Shown piece by piece: positions 26,965 to 35,790 of a DNA stretch of 63,890 nt (positions are counted from its first letter, which is position 1; every line of letters starts with the position of its first letter). Made by a program: the position numbers and the translations under genes. The stretch covers positions 1 through 63,890 of the forward strand of contig NZ_JABSSX010000015.1 in the NCBI RefSeq assembly GCF_013280495.1, written 5' to 3'. This stretch comes from Brevibacterium permense. Lineage in GTDB: Bacteria; Actinomycetota; Actinomycetes; Actinomycetales; Brevibacteriaceae. The notes under the pieces are model-generated. The model did not search any database. It saw only the letters and a list, made by a program, of their open reading frames with translations, and was not told the DNA's origin.

Positions 26965-27558
26965 TCAGTCGATGGAGTCGACGTCCTGGTTTTCGTCGAC
27001 GAGCTTCTCCGCCAGCGGCTCCCACTTGTCGTAGGCGTCGGGATATCCGGAGTGCTGCACTTCCTGTGCCGCGTCACCGGGTTCGATGCTCTCCCAGTTG
27101 TCGATCTGGGTCAGCCCCGGATTGTCGGTTCCGGAGTCGACGCCGTAGAAGGCTTTCGATGCGTACACGGTGTCGGTGACTTCCTCGGCCGATCCCCAGT
27201 TCATCGAGGGACGCTGCTGGAAGGCACCGGCGGAATCGCGGTCGCCTCCGTCGAGGTCATGGAGGCTCGATTCCTGCAGCGCGGTCATCACAGCGATCCT
27301 CTGTGCCTGCTCCGACAGGTCCGCGCCCTTGCCGACGCCGATGATGGTGCGCGCGTTGTCGATCTGCTCCTCGCTCAGCTCATCGGGGTCGTCGATCCCT
27401 CCGGTCGAGCCGGCGTCGGACTGGGCTGCTTCACCCTCCTGGCTGACGCCTCCGGAGATCGGGTCGGCCGAGGCCGAGGTCGCCGTTGCCAGGGAGACTC
27501 CCCCGGCGAGGACGGCTGCGGACAGTGCAGTCACCGCAAGTGTGCGCGCACGTTTCAT
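26965..27558 (-). CDS. secreted lysozyme-like peptidoglycan-active protein (paralogue 1)
   Basis: This 197-residue protein has a signal peptide (MKRARTLAVTALSAAVLAGG to about residue 31) and an acidic spacer. A domain with IAVMTALQESSL, GGDRDSAGAFQQRPSMNWGS and VYASKAFYGV follows. The TALQES Glu and the DRDS...FQQRPS motif are typical of actinobacterial lysozyme or transglycosylase-like domains, often with NlpC/P60 proteins. It shares most of this core with the 28825-29415 protein. Muralytic activity is inferred, not shown. Several acidic substitutions set it apart from its paralogue. Confidence 0.78.
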   Translation of the reverse strand: MKRARTLAVTALSAAVLAGGVSLATATSASADPISGGVSQEGEAAQSDAGSTGGIDDPDELSEEQIDNARTIIGVGKGADLSEQAQRIAVMTALQESSLHDLDGGDRDSAGAFQQRPSMNWGSAEEVTDTVYASKAFYGVDSGTDNPGLTQIDNWESIEPGDAAQEVQHSGYPDAYDKWEPLAEKLVDENQDVDSID

Positions 27559-28141
27559 CTGTTCTCACTTTCTCTTGATCGGGTCCTCGACCCGGTCGGC
27601 GATTCCTGGTGCGCGGCACACGTGGTGGGTTCTGCGGCATCTGCCCTGTGGTCGGCACAGGAACACCAATGCAGAAGGTGCCGTGGAATCGCCCCACACA
27701 ACACTGACGGACCGATGGGCCCCGTTCAATGCAGAGAGACTTCGAGATGACTTACTCTCACCGCAACGAATCGTCACGGATCCATGTGCATGCGATCAGA
27801 GTTCGCTGAACGCCGCGCGGTCACCAGCAGTGCTCCCACCCGCCCGTGACCGGGGTCTCGATCCGCTCATCCGGCGGTTCGCAGGCGCGAGCCAGGGAAA
27901 TTTCAGGCGCCGGCGGCGATCGGCGGGTGGGGGTCGATCCTCGGCGATCCTGCACACCGAGGTAGGCCCTGTGCACTCCGAGGTAGGCCATGTTCCCGAG
28001 GCGCCCTCCTCGTCACATGCATCGTCGCCGCGCCCCATGGGAGGGGCGCGGCGACGATGCGCTCAGGTGCGCGGAGTACGGTCGGCGGATCGGTGCCGCC
28101 GGATCGGCATCGGATCAGTGCCGGATCACGGGCCGATCAGA
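27559..28141. other. 583-bp gap between two secreted-protein genes
   Basis: No gene is supported here. The right part holds a strong hairpin terminator (28019-28060). A 21-bp period two-copy repeat of CCGAGGTAGGCC lies at 27957-27989. The left part presumably contains the promoter of the 26965-27558 gene. Confidence 0.55.
28019..28060 (-). terminator. 18-bp-stem hairpin terminator
   Basis: A perfect 18-bp stem (left arm GCATCGTCGCCGCGCCCC) with a 6-base loop ATGGGA lies 82 bp downstream of the NlpC/P60 gene on the minus strand. No U-tract follows. Confidence 0.75.
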
Positions 28142-28732
28142 TCACAGACCGTTCAGGCGGTAGGGGACGAAGCTGTCGTCCTGGTCGTACGGGTAGGAGA
28201 CCTCGTGGGCGACCGAGCCGAGCGAACCGTTCTCCTCGAGGGCGTGGTAGGCGGTCTTGTCGTCGTTGGCCCAGCCGTTGAAGATCACGACGTGGCCGTT
28301 GGCGCCTTCGGTGCCGGGGCCGCCCTTCATCAAGACGTCGCCGGGCTTCAGTTCGTCCTTGTCGATCTTGTGGGAGACATCCGGCAGGGTCACGGTGTTG
28401 AGGCTGTCGTCGAGTCCCCAGGCCATCGAGACGAATCCCGAGCAGTCCATACGGTACTGCTTGCCCTGTGGATCCGGATGGGTGGTGTCCCAGTTGTAGG
28501 GCACTCCCTGGTCGACCCAGGTCTGCGCGCGGCTGATGATCTCATCGCGACGATCATCGGCCTGCGCCGAGGCGGTTCTGCCGGATTCGGCCTGCGCTGT
28601 GGTGGACTGTGCAGCCGAGGACTTAGCGGCGGGTGTTTGGTCGGCCTGTGCCGGCGCGGTGGCCATCATGGTTCCGCCGGCGAGGATTCCTGCGGTGAGA
28701 ACGGTGGTCGTGAGTGTGCGCGAAATTGTCAT
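28142..28732 (-). CDS. secreted NlpC/P60-family cysteine peptidase
   Basis: This 196-residue protein has a signal peptide (to about residue 30) and an Ala/Ser/Gln-rich linker. An NlpC/P60-like domain follows, with the catalytic Cys97 in RMDCSGFVSMAWGL and His147 in NGHVVIFNG. The family cleaves peptide bonds in peptidoglycan stems. The start at 28732 matches the beginning of the signal peptide; an upstream in-frame ATG adds unrelated residues. It sits between the two lysozyme-like paralogues on the same strand, suggesting coordinated wall remodelling. The linker resembles those of other short actinobacterial wall hydrolases. Confidence 0.85.
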   Translation of the reverse strand: MTISRTLTTTVLTAGILAGGTMMATAPAQADQTPAAKSSAAQSTTAQAESGRTASAQADDRRDEIISRAQTWVDQGVPYNWDTTHPDPQGKQYRMDCSGFVSMAWGLDDSLNTVTLPDVSHKIDKDELKPGDVLMKGGPGTEGANGHVVIFNGWANDDKTAYHALEENGSLGSVAHEVSYPYDQDDSFVPYRLNGL

Positions 28733-28824
28733 CTTCTCTCCTGATGCTTCTCGTGTGTGCACCTATGTCGTGTGTGCACTCGTGACTTCGGAATGCACGA
28801 TTTCGATTGCAGAAGTGACCCGGA

Positions 28825-29415
28825 TCAGCTGATCGGGGCGACATCCTGATTGTCGTTGACGAGCTCGGTCGCCAATGGATCCCACTTGTCGTACTCGGCG
28901 GGGAAGGCGGAGCCCTGCACTGCTTGAGCTGCGGCTCCCGGAACCATCGTCTCCCATCCTTCGATCTGGATGAGGCCGAGGTTCGAGCCCTCGGGGTTGA
29001 CGCCGTAGAACGACTTCGAGGCGTAGACCGGGTCGGTCACCTGAGCCAGAGTGCCCCAGCCCATGGACGGACGCTGCTGGAACAGTCCGGCGGAGTCGCG
29101 GTCGCCGCCGTCGAGGTTGTACAGGCTCGATTCCTGCAGGGCCGTCATCACGGCGATCTTCTGTGCCTGCGTCGACAGGTTCGCGCCCTTGCCGACGGCG
29201 ATGATCGTGCGCGCATTGTCGATCTGCTCCTGAGTGAGCTGAGAGGCGTCCTGGGCGCTCGGAACCTTGCCGCCGTCGAGTGCTTTGCTGGTGAACGGAG
29301 CGGCCTCCTTTGAGACGGGCGCCGGCTCTGCGGACGCGGCGGTCGCCATGGAGACTCCGCCGGCGATGACCGCCGCGGAAAGGGCTGTCACAGCGAACTT
29401 GCGTACGAGTTTCAT
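28825..29415 (-). CDS. secreted lysozyme-like peptidoglycan-active protein (paralogue 2)
   Basis: This 196-residue protein has a signal peptide (MKLVRKFAVTALSAAVIAGG) and the same core as paralogue 1: NARTIIAVGKGANLSTQAQK, IAVMTALQESSL, GGDRDSAGLFQQRPSMGWGT and VYASKSFYGV. Here the motif is the more canonical GLFQQRPSMGWGT. I started it at 29415, where the signal peptide begins. The spread of identity suggests a duplication in this lineage. It is upstream of the NlpC/P60 gene with a gap of about 90 bp. Confidence 0.8.
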   Translation of the reverse strand: MKLVRKFAVTALSAAVIAGGVSMATAASAEPAPVSKEAAPFTSKALDGGKVPSAQDASQLTQEQIDNARTIIAVGKGANLSTQAQKIAVMTALQESSLYNLDGGDRDSAGLFQQRPSMGWGTLAQVTDPVYASKSFYGVNPEGSNLGLIQIEGWETMVPGAAAQAVQGSAFPAEYDKWDPLATELVNDNQDVAPIS

Positions 29416-29649
29416 CAGTTCCCACTTTCCAGTTGTATCGGGCGTCGGGTCCTCTCGGCTTCCTTCCACCGAGTTCCACGTGACCCTGCTCTCATGCCCG
29501 CAATCCAGGCTGTCGCTTCAGCGGATCTTGCTCAACAAACAGACAGTCAACAGCCGATCAATGGGAATTCGACGCGACTTGAACTACAAGTTTCCCTGAG
29601 CTGACTGTTCGCTGGGCGTGAGCTCGGTTGGGTTCGCTACGCTGATCCC

Positions 29650-30509
29650 ATGTCCGCGCCGCTGCCGCCAGACGCCGCAACCGCCATCAGGTCCTACCTG
29701 CGTGCCGCCGATCGGGTCCTGCCAGGCGGCATCATCGCCTGCGCCGTCACCGGATCGATCGCCCTCGGCGCCTATCGTCCGGGCCGCAGCGACATCGACC
29801 TCGTCGCGGTCATCGCCGATGAGTGGCTGGACCGTCCGGATCTCATTCGGCGACTGCGCCTGCTCCACCTCTCTCAGGGCCCCGCCTGACGGTAGGGGCG
29901 ACGCGCGGGCGAGGTGTGAGTGCGTGCTCCAATACCGTCTTCATCGCCGAATCCGAGGTCAGTCGCCCCGTCACGCAGATCAGTCCGATCGCCTCCCATA
30001 CGGGTGAGATCTTCGATTCGCACGGCGCGTTCGACGTCAATCCAGTGATCTGGAAGGAGCTCGTCGACGGCGGCATCACGGTGCGAGGACGATCGATCGC
30101 TGCATGGGATCTCGATGCGCAGCCGGAGGCTCTTCAACCGTGGATCCGTACGAATCTGCGCGAGTACTGGACTCCGTTGGCCTCACAGCTGCACGACCGA
30201 CCGCAGAGAACTCCACGCGCGCTCGTCCATCGTCTCCTCACGTCCCCGCTGGGGCTGAGTGCCGGCACCGTTGCGTGGTGCGTGCTCGGTCCCGCGCGCA
30301 TGCATCGCACGCTCGCGACCGGTGAGATCATCGGCAAGGAGGAAGCGGCACGTCACGCATTGGACGCATTTCCTCAGCACGCCCCCATCACCGAGGTGGC
30401 CCTGGCCAAGGTGCGCGGCGCGCGGATCTCCTCCGCACCGTCACGTGCGCAGTGGCGGGGATTGACCGCCTCGGCGATGGAGGACATGATCACCGGATCA
30501 CTCGGCTGA
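29650..30509 (+). pseudogene. aminoglycoside-nucleotidyltransferase-like gene, single-base frameshift
   Basis: The first frame (from 29650) encodes a nucleotidyltransferase core with the GS...DxD motif: CAVTGSIALGAYRPGRSDIDLVA. It ends at a TGA after LHLSQGPA near 29889. The adjacent frame continues with RLTVGATRGRGVSACSNTVF, PIASHTGEIFDSHGAFDVNP and a C-terminal helical region to 30509. One base missing from the GGGCCCCG run explains the break. With it restored the protein would be about 286 residues, the size of AadA-type enzymes. Function could be antibiotic modification, but chromosomal homologues of this kind are often uncharacterised. Confidence 0.82.
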
Positions 30510-30587
30510 CCGACGACCGTAGTGGGTTGAGCCGCCGCCGGGAGCTCGACGACGGTTGCGGTGGTCTGGGGGTGAGCCGATCTGCCC

Positions 30588-31964
30588 TTATTTCGCGATG
30601 AAGTGGAGGCGCTTGTTGACGAACTCGCCCATCCCGATCGGCCCCATCTCACGACCGAAACCAGACCGCTTCACACCACCGAACGGCAACTCAGCAGCCT
30701 CCGCCGCAATCGTGTTCACATGCGTCATCCCCACCTCAAGACGAGACGCCACACGATCAGCACGGCCCTCATCAGACGAGAACACCGATCCACCCAAACC
30801 AAGGGCACAATCATTCGCCAATTCGAGAGCCTCCTCATCGCTGGACACCTTGAACACAGTGGCCACCGGTCCGAAGATCTCCTCACCATACGACTCAGAA
30901 TCCCTCGGCACATCAACCAACACCGTCGGCGCATAATACGCAGCCGGGCCCTCACCCAACTCACCACCGACGAGCACACGAGCGCCTTCTGACACAGCCT
31001 TTCTCACTTGCGCGTCAACGGTCTCCGCAGCAGCACGCGACGACAGAGGCACATACTCACCCTCACCCAGATTCAGCTGATCCCCCGGCGTCAACCCGGT
31101 CCCCAACTTCACGAGCTCGGCAACGAAGTCGTCATAGATGTCGTCCATGACGATGAGGCGCTTATTCGAGTTGCACACCTGACCGGCGTTATACGTCCGA
31201 AACTCCCACGCCTCACGCGCCACCGCCGCAACATCGTCGGCATCGAGAACAACCATCGGATCGATCCCACCGAGCTCGAGCACAGCTTTCTTCAGGTTCT
31301 GACCCGCCTGGGCACCGATAATCGCACCCGCCCGCTCCGACCCGGTCAACGACACACCCTGCACCCGAGGGTCAGCAATGACCGAGGCGATCTGATCATG
31401 GCCCGCAAACAGGTGCGAGTACCCGCCGGCAGGGACACCAGCGGCGAGGAAGATCTCCTCGATCAACAGCGCCGACCGGCCACAGATGTCAGCATGTTTG
31501 AGCATGATCGTATTGCCCAACACCAGATTCGGGGCAGCGAACCGGGCCACCTGGTAGTAAGGGAAGTTCCACGGCATCACACCCAACAAAGCACCGACCG
31601 GCAGAGACTCGATCCGAGCGGTACCAGGGATGGTCGACGGGATCTGATAATCCGTGGCCAGACTCGGTCCATGGACGCCGTAGTAGTCGATGATGTCGGC
31701 AGCGAACTCGACCTCGTCAACAGACTCGGCATACGACTTGCCCATCTCCACCGAGATCGTCCTGGAGAGTTCGTCCTTGCGTTCATGGAAGATTTCCGCG
31801 GCCCTGCGCACAACCGACGCCCGCTCCTGAATATCGGTGTCCTTCCACGTCAGGTACGTGGAGTGGGCGGCAGTCACGGTGGACTCGATCTCGGCATTCG
31901 TTGCCTCGGGGAAGGTCTCGACGATTTCGCCAGTGGCGGGATTCTGAACACGATAGTTCGACAT
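30588..31964 (-). CDS. NAD(P)-dependent aldehyde dehydrogenase (succinate-semialdehyde dehydrogenase-like)
   Basis: This 458-residue aldehyde dehydrogenase has the catalytic Glu in KKAVLELGGIDPMVV and the nucleophile Cys in TYNAGQVCNSNKRL. The oxyanion Asn is in GVMPWNFPYYQ. Its length, together with ADICGRSALLIEEIFLAAGV, resembles short SSADH-like enzymes (YneI group). I started at 31964, where the family begins (MSNYRV...). It stands alone, between the broken nucleotidyltransferase and selB. A second, longer aldehyde dehydrogenase is at 40377-41855. Confidence 0.87.
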   Translation of the reverse strand: MSNYRVQNPATGEIVETFPEATNAEIESTVTAAHSTYLTWKDTDIQERASVVRRAAEIFHERKDELSRTISVEMGKSYAESVDEVEFAADIIDYYGVHGPSLATDYQIPSTIPGTARIESLPVGALLGVMPWNFPYYQVARFAAPNLVLGNTIMLKHADICGRSALLIEEIFLAAGVPAGGYSHLFAGHDQIASVIADPRVQGVSLTGSERAGAIIGAQAGQNLKKAVLELGGIDPMVVLDADDVAAVAREAWEFRTYNAGQVCNSNKRLIVMDDIYDDFVAELVKLGTGLTPGDQLNLGEGEYVPLSSRAAAETVDAQVRKAVSEGARVLVGGELGEGPAAYYAPTVLVDVPRDSESYGEEIFGPVATVFKVSSDEEALELANDCALGLGGSVFSSDEGRADRVASRLEVGMTHVNTIAAEAAELPFGGVKRSGFGREMGPIGMGEFVNKRLHFIAK

Positions 31965-32290
31965 GGTTGCTCCTTCGGAAGTCTCGAGTCGGAATCGCAT
32001 CTGCGCGACCGGAGACGGTCAATGGTGTGGATTTCTGGTGGGCGGTCAGTGCTGCGATCAGGGCAGCGCGCCCGGATATGGGGATCATGAGGCGATGAAT
32101 GGCGTCGCTGCGGCCCCATCACCGCAGTCAGTTATCACCCATACCATCGACGGAAGCGCCCGGATCGGCGCGAACGATCATTCCGACTTGATCGTAATAC
32201 AGGTCACTGAGTTTCGCCGAGGCGGCCGCCCACCGACCCGGAGATCGGTTCGTCGTCGTGGCCGCCCATCCGATAGTGCCGTAAGCGTCC
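31965..32290. other. intergenic region between aldehyde dehydrogenase gene and selB
   Basis: I find no supported gene. A minus-strand frame continuing past selB (tail ending SLDLYY-like residues at about 32130-32220) reads somewhat like protein but has no start or recognisable family. A copy of CCGAGGCGG is at 32217. Confidence 0.4.
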
Positions 32291-34195
32291 TCAGCGCACC
32301 ACTTCGCGGTGTGTGGTGTCGAGTCGGCGCGTCCAGCCTCGGCCGTCGAGATGTTCGAGGAGAGGGATGACGACGCGTCGGGTCGTCCCCAGCGCCTGCC
32401 TCGCCTGGCTCGTGGTGAAGGGCTGGTCGAGACCGGCGAGGATCCGCATCGCCTGCGCGGGAGTGCGCGGAGACACGATGATTCCGTCGCCGAGGCGCAG
32501 GATCCGTCCCGCCTTCTCGGCGACCGCGAGCTCCCGCGCTCCGACGCCGAGTTCTCGCAGATCATCGGCTTCTGGTGCGGCGAACGGGTCGGCTGCCAGT
32601 CGCCGTTCGATCTCGGCGATACCGGCTTCAGCGGCACCGAGTCCCGCGGTATGCCCGGGCGGGTGGACCATTCCGTCGCCGGCCTCGAGCCCGGCGCGGG
32701 AGATGACTTGGTTGAGCAGTCGGCGAGTCGCGGCGTCAGTGCCTTTGGGCAGGGGCAGAGTCGGCCCAGCGTGCGCTGCCGACGTGGCATCGCTCGTGGT
32801 CTTGCCACCAGGCCTTCGATTGGAGTCCGAAGCTCGGCGCAGTGTCTCGGCGACGGCCTTGACGGGCACTCCCGCGGCCATCGGCGAGGCGGCGAGCTCG
32901 CGGCTGACCAGGGATTTCGTCGCTTCGACCCAGGAGGTCAGCGTCGGCGAGTGGACGAGCCAGCCGCCCACATCCTCAACGCCGGCAGGCAAGGATTCGT
33001 CATCGGGCACCTGCAGACCGAACCGGGTGAGGACGGTGCGTTCGACGGCTCCGCGGCGGGCCACCTCGGCGAGGACATCGCCATTCACGGGACGTTCGGA
33101 GAGCTCCCGAGCCCGCCTGGCGCCGTCTCCTCGTCGGGACAGTTCGGGCGGATCGACATCGAGCACGAGGAGTCCTGCGAAGACGTTGCGGCTGCCCGGG
33201 GCGCGAAGCACGATCCGGTCGCTGACCTGCAGCGGAAGGGGCCGATCGAGGGTGAGCCGGGCGTGGTCGGCGTCGAAGGATCGCAGCCGGGCGGGCACGG
33301 CGGCGGTGCCGATATGGGCCATGAGTTCGTGGATGCCGGAGTCGAGGGCCTCGCCCATGGTGCGGCGCACGTCGATCGCATCGACGATCGGCCAGGCTCC
33401 GCTGGTGAGCAGGGCGTCGCCGCGGTGAAGGTCGTCGGCGGGGACGTCGCGGAGGTTGACGGCCACGCGGGCCTGCGGGACCACCTCGGTGGTGGTGGAA
33501 TTCCGGGACTGCAGACCGCGCACGCCCACGGTCCGGTCGATGGTCTCTCCGCGCAGCTCGACTGTATCGCCCGTGGTCAGGGCGCCTGCCGTAAGCGTTC
33601 CGGTGACGACGGTGCCGGCGCCCTTGATGGTGAAGGCTCGGTCGATCCACAGTCGCACCCTCCCCGAGGTGGTCGGAGGCTCGGCCGTGGCCGTGACCTC
33701 GTCGAGGGCGCTGATGAGTTCGGGCAGGCCTTCCCCGGTTGTGGCCGAGACCGTGGCGATCGGCGCTGCTTCGAGTGGTGTTCCACGCAGCTGTGCTCTG
33801 ACCTGAGCCTTTGTGGTCTCGACGGAGTCGGGGGCGAGGTCTGCCCGGGTGATGACGACAAGGCCGTGGGTGATGCCGAGCGCATTGATCGCGTCGCGAT
33901 GGTCAGTCGATTGGGCTTGCCAGCCCTTGTCGGCGGCGATGACGAAACAGGCGATGGGGGCGGGTCCGAGCCCGGCGAGCATGTTCGCGAGGAACTTCTC
34001 GTGCCCCGGAACGTCGACGAAGGCGAGTTCGCGTCCCGAGGGCAGGGTCGTCCAGGCGAAACCGAGGTCGATGGTCAGTCCGCGCTTCTTCTCTTCGGCC
34101 CACCGGTCGGGTTCCATCCCGGTCAGGGCATTGACCAGCGTCGACTTCCCGTGGTCGACGTGCCCGGCGGTAGCGATGACGAAGGTGTCAGGCAT
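32291..34195 (-). CDS. selB: selenocysteine-specific elongation factor SelB
   Basis: This 634-residue GTPase starts MPDTFVIATAGHVDHGKSTL (G1), with DVPGHEKFLANMLAG (G3) and VVITRADLA (G4), followed by EF-Tu-like domains 2-3. A C-terminal region of winged helices then binds the SECIS hairpin. SelB carries Sec-tRNA(Sec) to the ribosome at a UGA followed by a SECIS element. The ATG at 34195 overlaps the end of selA by 8 bp, so the pair is co-translated. The product would act on the in-frame TGA of the formate dehydrogenase gene at 51101-51103. Confidence 0.95.
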   Translation of the reverse strand: MPDTFVIATAGHVDHGKSTLVNALTGMEPDRWAEEKKRGLTIDLGFAWTTLPSGRELAFVDVPGHEKFLANMLAGLGPAPIACFVIAADKGWQAQSTDHRDAINALGITHGLVVITRADLAPDSVETTKAQVRAQLRGTPLEAAPIATVSATTGEGLPELISALDEVTATAEPPTTSGRVRLWIDRAFTIKGAGTVVTGTLTAGALTTGDTVELRGETIDRTVGVRGLQSRNSTTTEVVPQARVAVNLRDVPADDLHRGDALLTSGAWPIVDAIDVRRTMGEALDSGIHELMAHIGTAAVPARLRSFDADHARLTLDRPLPLQVSDRIVLRAPGSRNVFAGLLVLDVDPPELSRRGDGARRARELSERPVNGDVLAEVARRGAVERTVLTRFGLQVPDDESLPAGVEDVGGWLVHSPTLTSWVEATKSLVSRELAASPMAAGVPVKAVAETLRRASDSNRRPGGKTTSDATSAAHAGPTLPLPKGTDAATRRLLNQVISRAGLEAGDGMVHPPGHTAGLGAAEAGIAEIERRLAADPFAAPEADDLRELGVGARELAVAEKAGRILRLGDGIIVSPRTPAQAMRILAGLDQPFTTSQARQALGTTRRVVIPLLEHLDGRGWTRRLDTTHREVVR

Positions 34196-35507
34196 TGTCA
34201 GCACGGACTCGTTTGATGGCGGCAGCGATGCGGTTGTCTTCGCTTTCGGACACGCAGCGCAGGTCGACGAGGCATCGTCCCTGGTGGACGCGAGCGACGA
34301 TCGCGGGAGCGCCGAGGCGCAGCGGTTCGGCACAGTCTTCGGGCAGCTCGATGGCCCAGCCGGGCAGGGGCACCCCGGGGGCTCCCCCGCCGCCGACGCG
34401 GCCATCGTGTTCGACGACCGTGGCACCGACCGCCTCGGCGAGTTCTTCGGTGCGCTGGCGCAGATGGTTCGGATCCATGTGGAGGGCGTCGTGGATCGGG
34501 TTCGCCGTGTGCGTGATCGTGGCTTCGAGTGCGGCGAGGGTGAGTTTGTCCGTGCGTAGCGCTCTGGCCAAAGGGTGTTTGGCCAGTGTCTGCACTGCTT
34601 CGGTGCGGCCGAGGATGAGGCCGGCCTGCGGGCCGCCGAGGAGTTTGTCGCCGGAGACGATGACGAGGTCGGCGCCGGCGCGCAGGGCAGTGTCGATGTC
34701 GGGTTCGTCGGGCAAGGCAGGGTCGGGGGTGAAGAGTCCGGAGCCGAGGTCGACGATGAGCGGCAGGTTGTGCTCGTCGGCGAGTCCGCGCAGGTCGGTC
34801 ACCTCGACGGATGAGGTGAATCCTTCGACGCGGAAGTTGCTCGTATGGACCTTGAGCAGGCAGGACGTGACGTCGCTGATGGCGTCGGCGTAGTCGGCCA
34901 GGTGCGTGCGGTTCGTCGTGCCGACTTCACGCAACCTGGCGCCGGTGGTGGTCATGAGGTCGGTGAGGCGGAAGCCGGCGCCGATTTCGATGAGTTCGCC
35001 GCGGCTGATGATGATCTCGCCGGAACCTGTGCTGCGACCGCGCATCGCAGTGACGGCCAGCAGCAGGGCGGCCGCACCGTTGTTGACCACGAGAACATCC
35101 TCGGCGGCCGGGCTGGCCTGCAGCAGGGCGGCCTTGACTCCGGTGCCCCGCTTGCTGCGTTTGCCGGTGCCGAGGTCCATTTCGACGTCGACATATCCGG
35201 CGGCTTCGGTGATGGCCTGGGATGCCGCAGGTGAGAGCGGCGCCCGGCCGAGGTTCGTGTGGACGAGGATGCCGGTGGCATTGAGCACTGGGGCCAGGGA
35301 GGAAGCCGAACGGGAACCAAGCTTGGAGGTGATGGCGGGGGCCACCTCGGCGACGGGGATCTCACCGGCCCGGGCGGCGTTCTGCACCTCGGAGATGATG
35401 GCCTTGATGGTCGCCTGGTTGAGGCGCTCACCTGCGGCGACGACCTCGGGAAGGGCGAGGAGATGATCCGTGCGCGGAATGGATCGACGCAGGTCGGACT
35501 CGACCAT
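34188..35507 (-). CDS. selA: L-seryl-tRNA(Sec) selenium transferase SelA
   Basis: This 439-residue PLP enzyme converts seryl-tRNA(Sec) to selenocysteinyl-tRNA(Sec). The family is recognised by VLNATGILVHTNLGRAPLS, VNNGAAALLLA, and the PLP lysine segment VSGDKLLGGPQAGLILG. The start at 35507 has a strong AGGAGG site (GAGGAGGTCAG). It is the first gene of the selA-selB operon, directly next to the tRNA-Sec gene, which is on the same strand and upstream. The whole set is compact, as in many actinobacteria with one selenoprotein. Confidence 0.95.
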   Translation of the reverse strand: MVESDLRRSIPRTDHLLALPEVVAAGERLNQATIKAIISEVQNAARAGEIPVAEVAPAITSKLGSRSASSLAPVLNATGILVHTNLGRAPLSPAASQAITEAAGYVDVEMDLGTGKRSKRGTGVKAALLQASPAAEDVLVVNNGAAALLLAVTAMRGRSTGSGEIIISRGELIEIGAGFRLTDLMTTTGARLREVGTTNRTHLADYADAISDVTSCLLKVHTSNFRVEGFTSSVEVTDLRGLADEHNLPLIVDLGSGLFTPDPALPDEPDIDTALRAGADLVIVSGDKLLGGPQAGLILGRTEAVQTLAKHPLARALRTDKLTLAALEATITHTANPIHDALHMDPNHLRQRTEELAEAVGATVVEHDGRVGGGGAPGVPLPGWAIELPEDCAEPLRLGAPAIVARVHQGRCLVDLRCVSESEDNRIAAAIKRVRADNA

Positions 35508-35570
35508 CTGACCTCCTCCTCTGTGCGGGGCCACGGCGGCGCCGCTTGGTCGGCGGGACCGCGAAACGGT

Positions 35571-35665
35571 TGGCGGAGGCGGACGGGAATCGAACCCGCC
35601 AGACCGAGATACTCGGTCTCACTGGTTTTGAAGACCAGGGCGCCCACCAGGACACGGACGCCTCC
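35571..35665 (-). tRNA. selC: tRNA-Sec (anticodon TCA)
   Basis: On the minus strand the gene reads from GGAGGCGTCC to CCGCCTCCGCCA, with CCA encoded. The anticodon arm is CTGGTCTTCAAAACCAG, giving TCA (plus-strand 35629-35631), which reads UGA. The variable arm is long (GACCGAGTATCTCGGTC), the T-loop is GGTTCGATTCC, and the total length is 95 nt, all typical of tRNA-Sec. It lies between selA and the divergent selD. Confidence 0.96.
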
Positions 35666-35790
35666 ATCGGTCATCCTATCGCGGGCGTGGGCGAGTGCTC
35701 ACAGCAGACAGCGGAGCAGGTCGCTCTTCTCGATGTGCACGCCCATCGGACTTCGTGACGGTCTCGTCACGTGAGTGTTAGTCTCCGGGT

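Noticed and set aside
27796..28038. 80-codon minus-strand frame between secreted-protein genes
   Set aside because: It runs into the terminator hairpin and has low-complexity Arg/Pro/Ser composition without a start site.
32309..34216. 635-codon plus-strand frame opposite selB
   Set aside because: selB is unambiguous on the minus strand with GTPase motifs and overlap to selA; the opposite frame has no recognisable domain.
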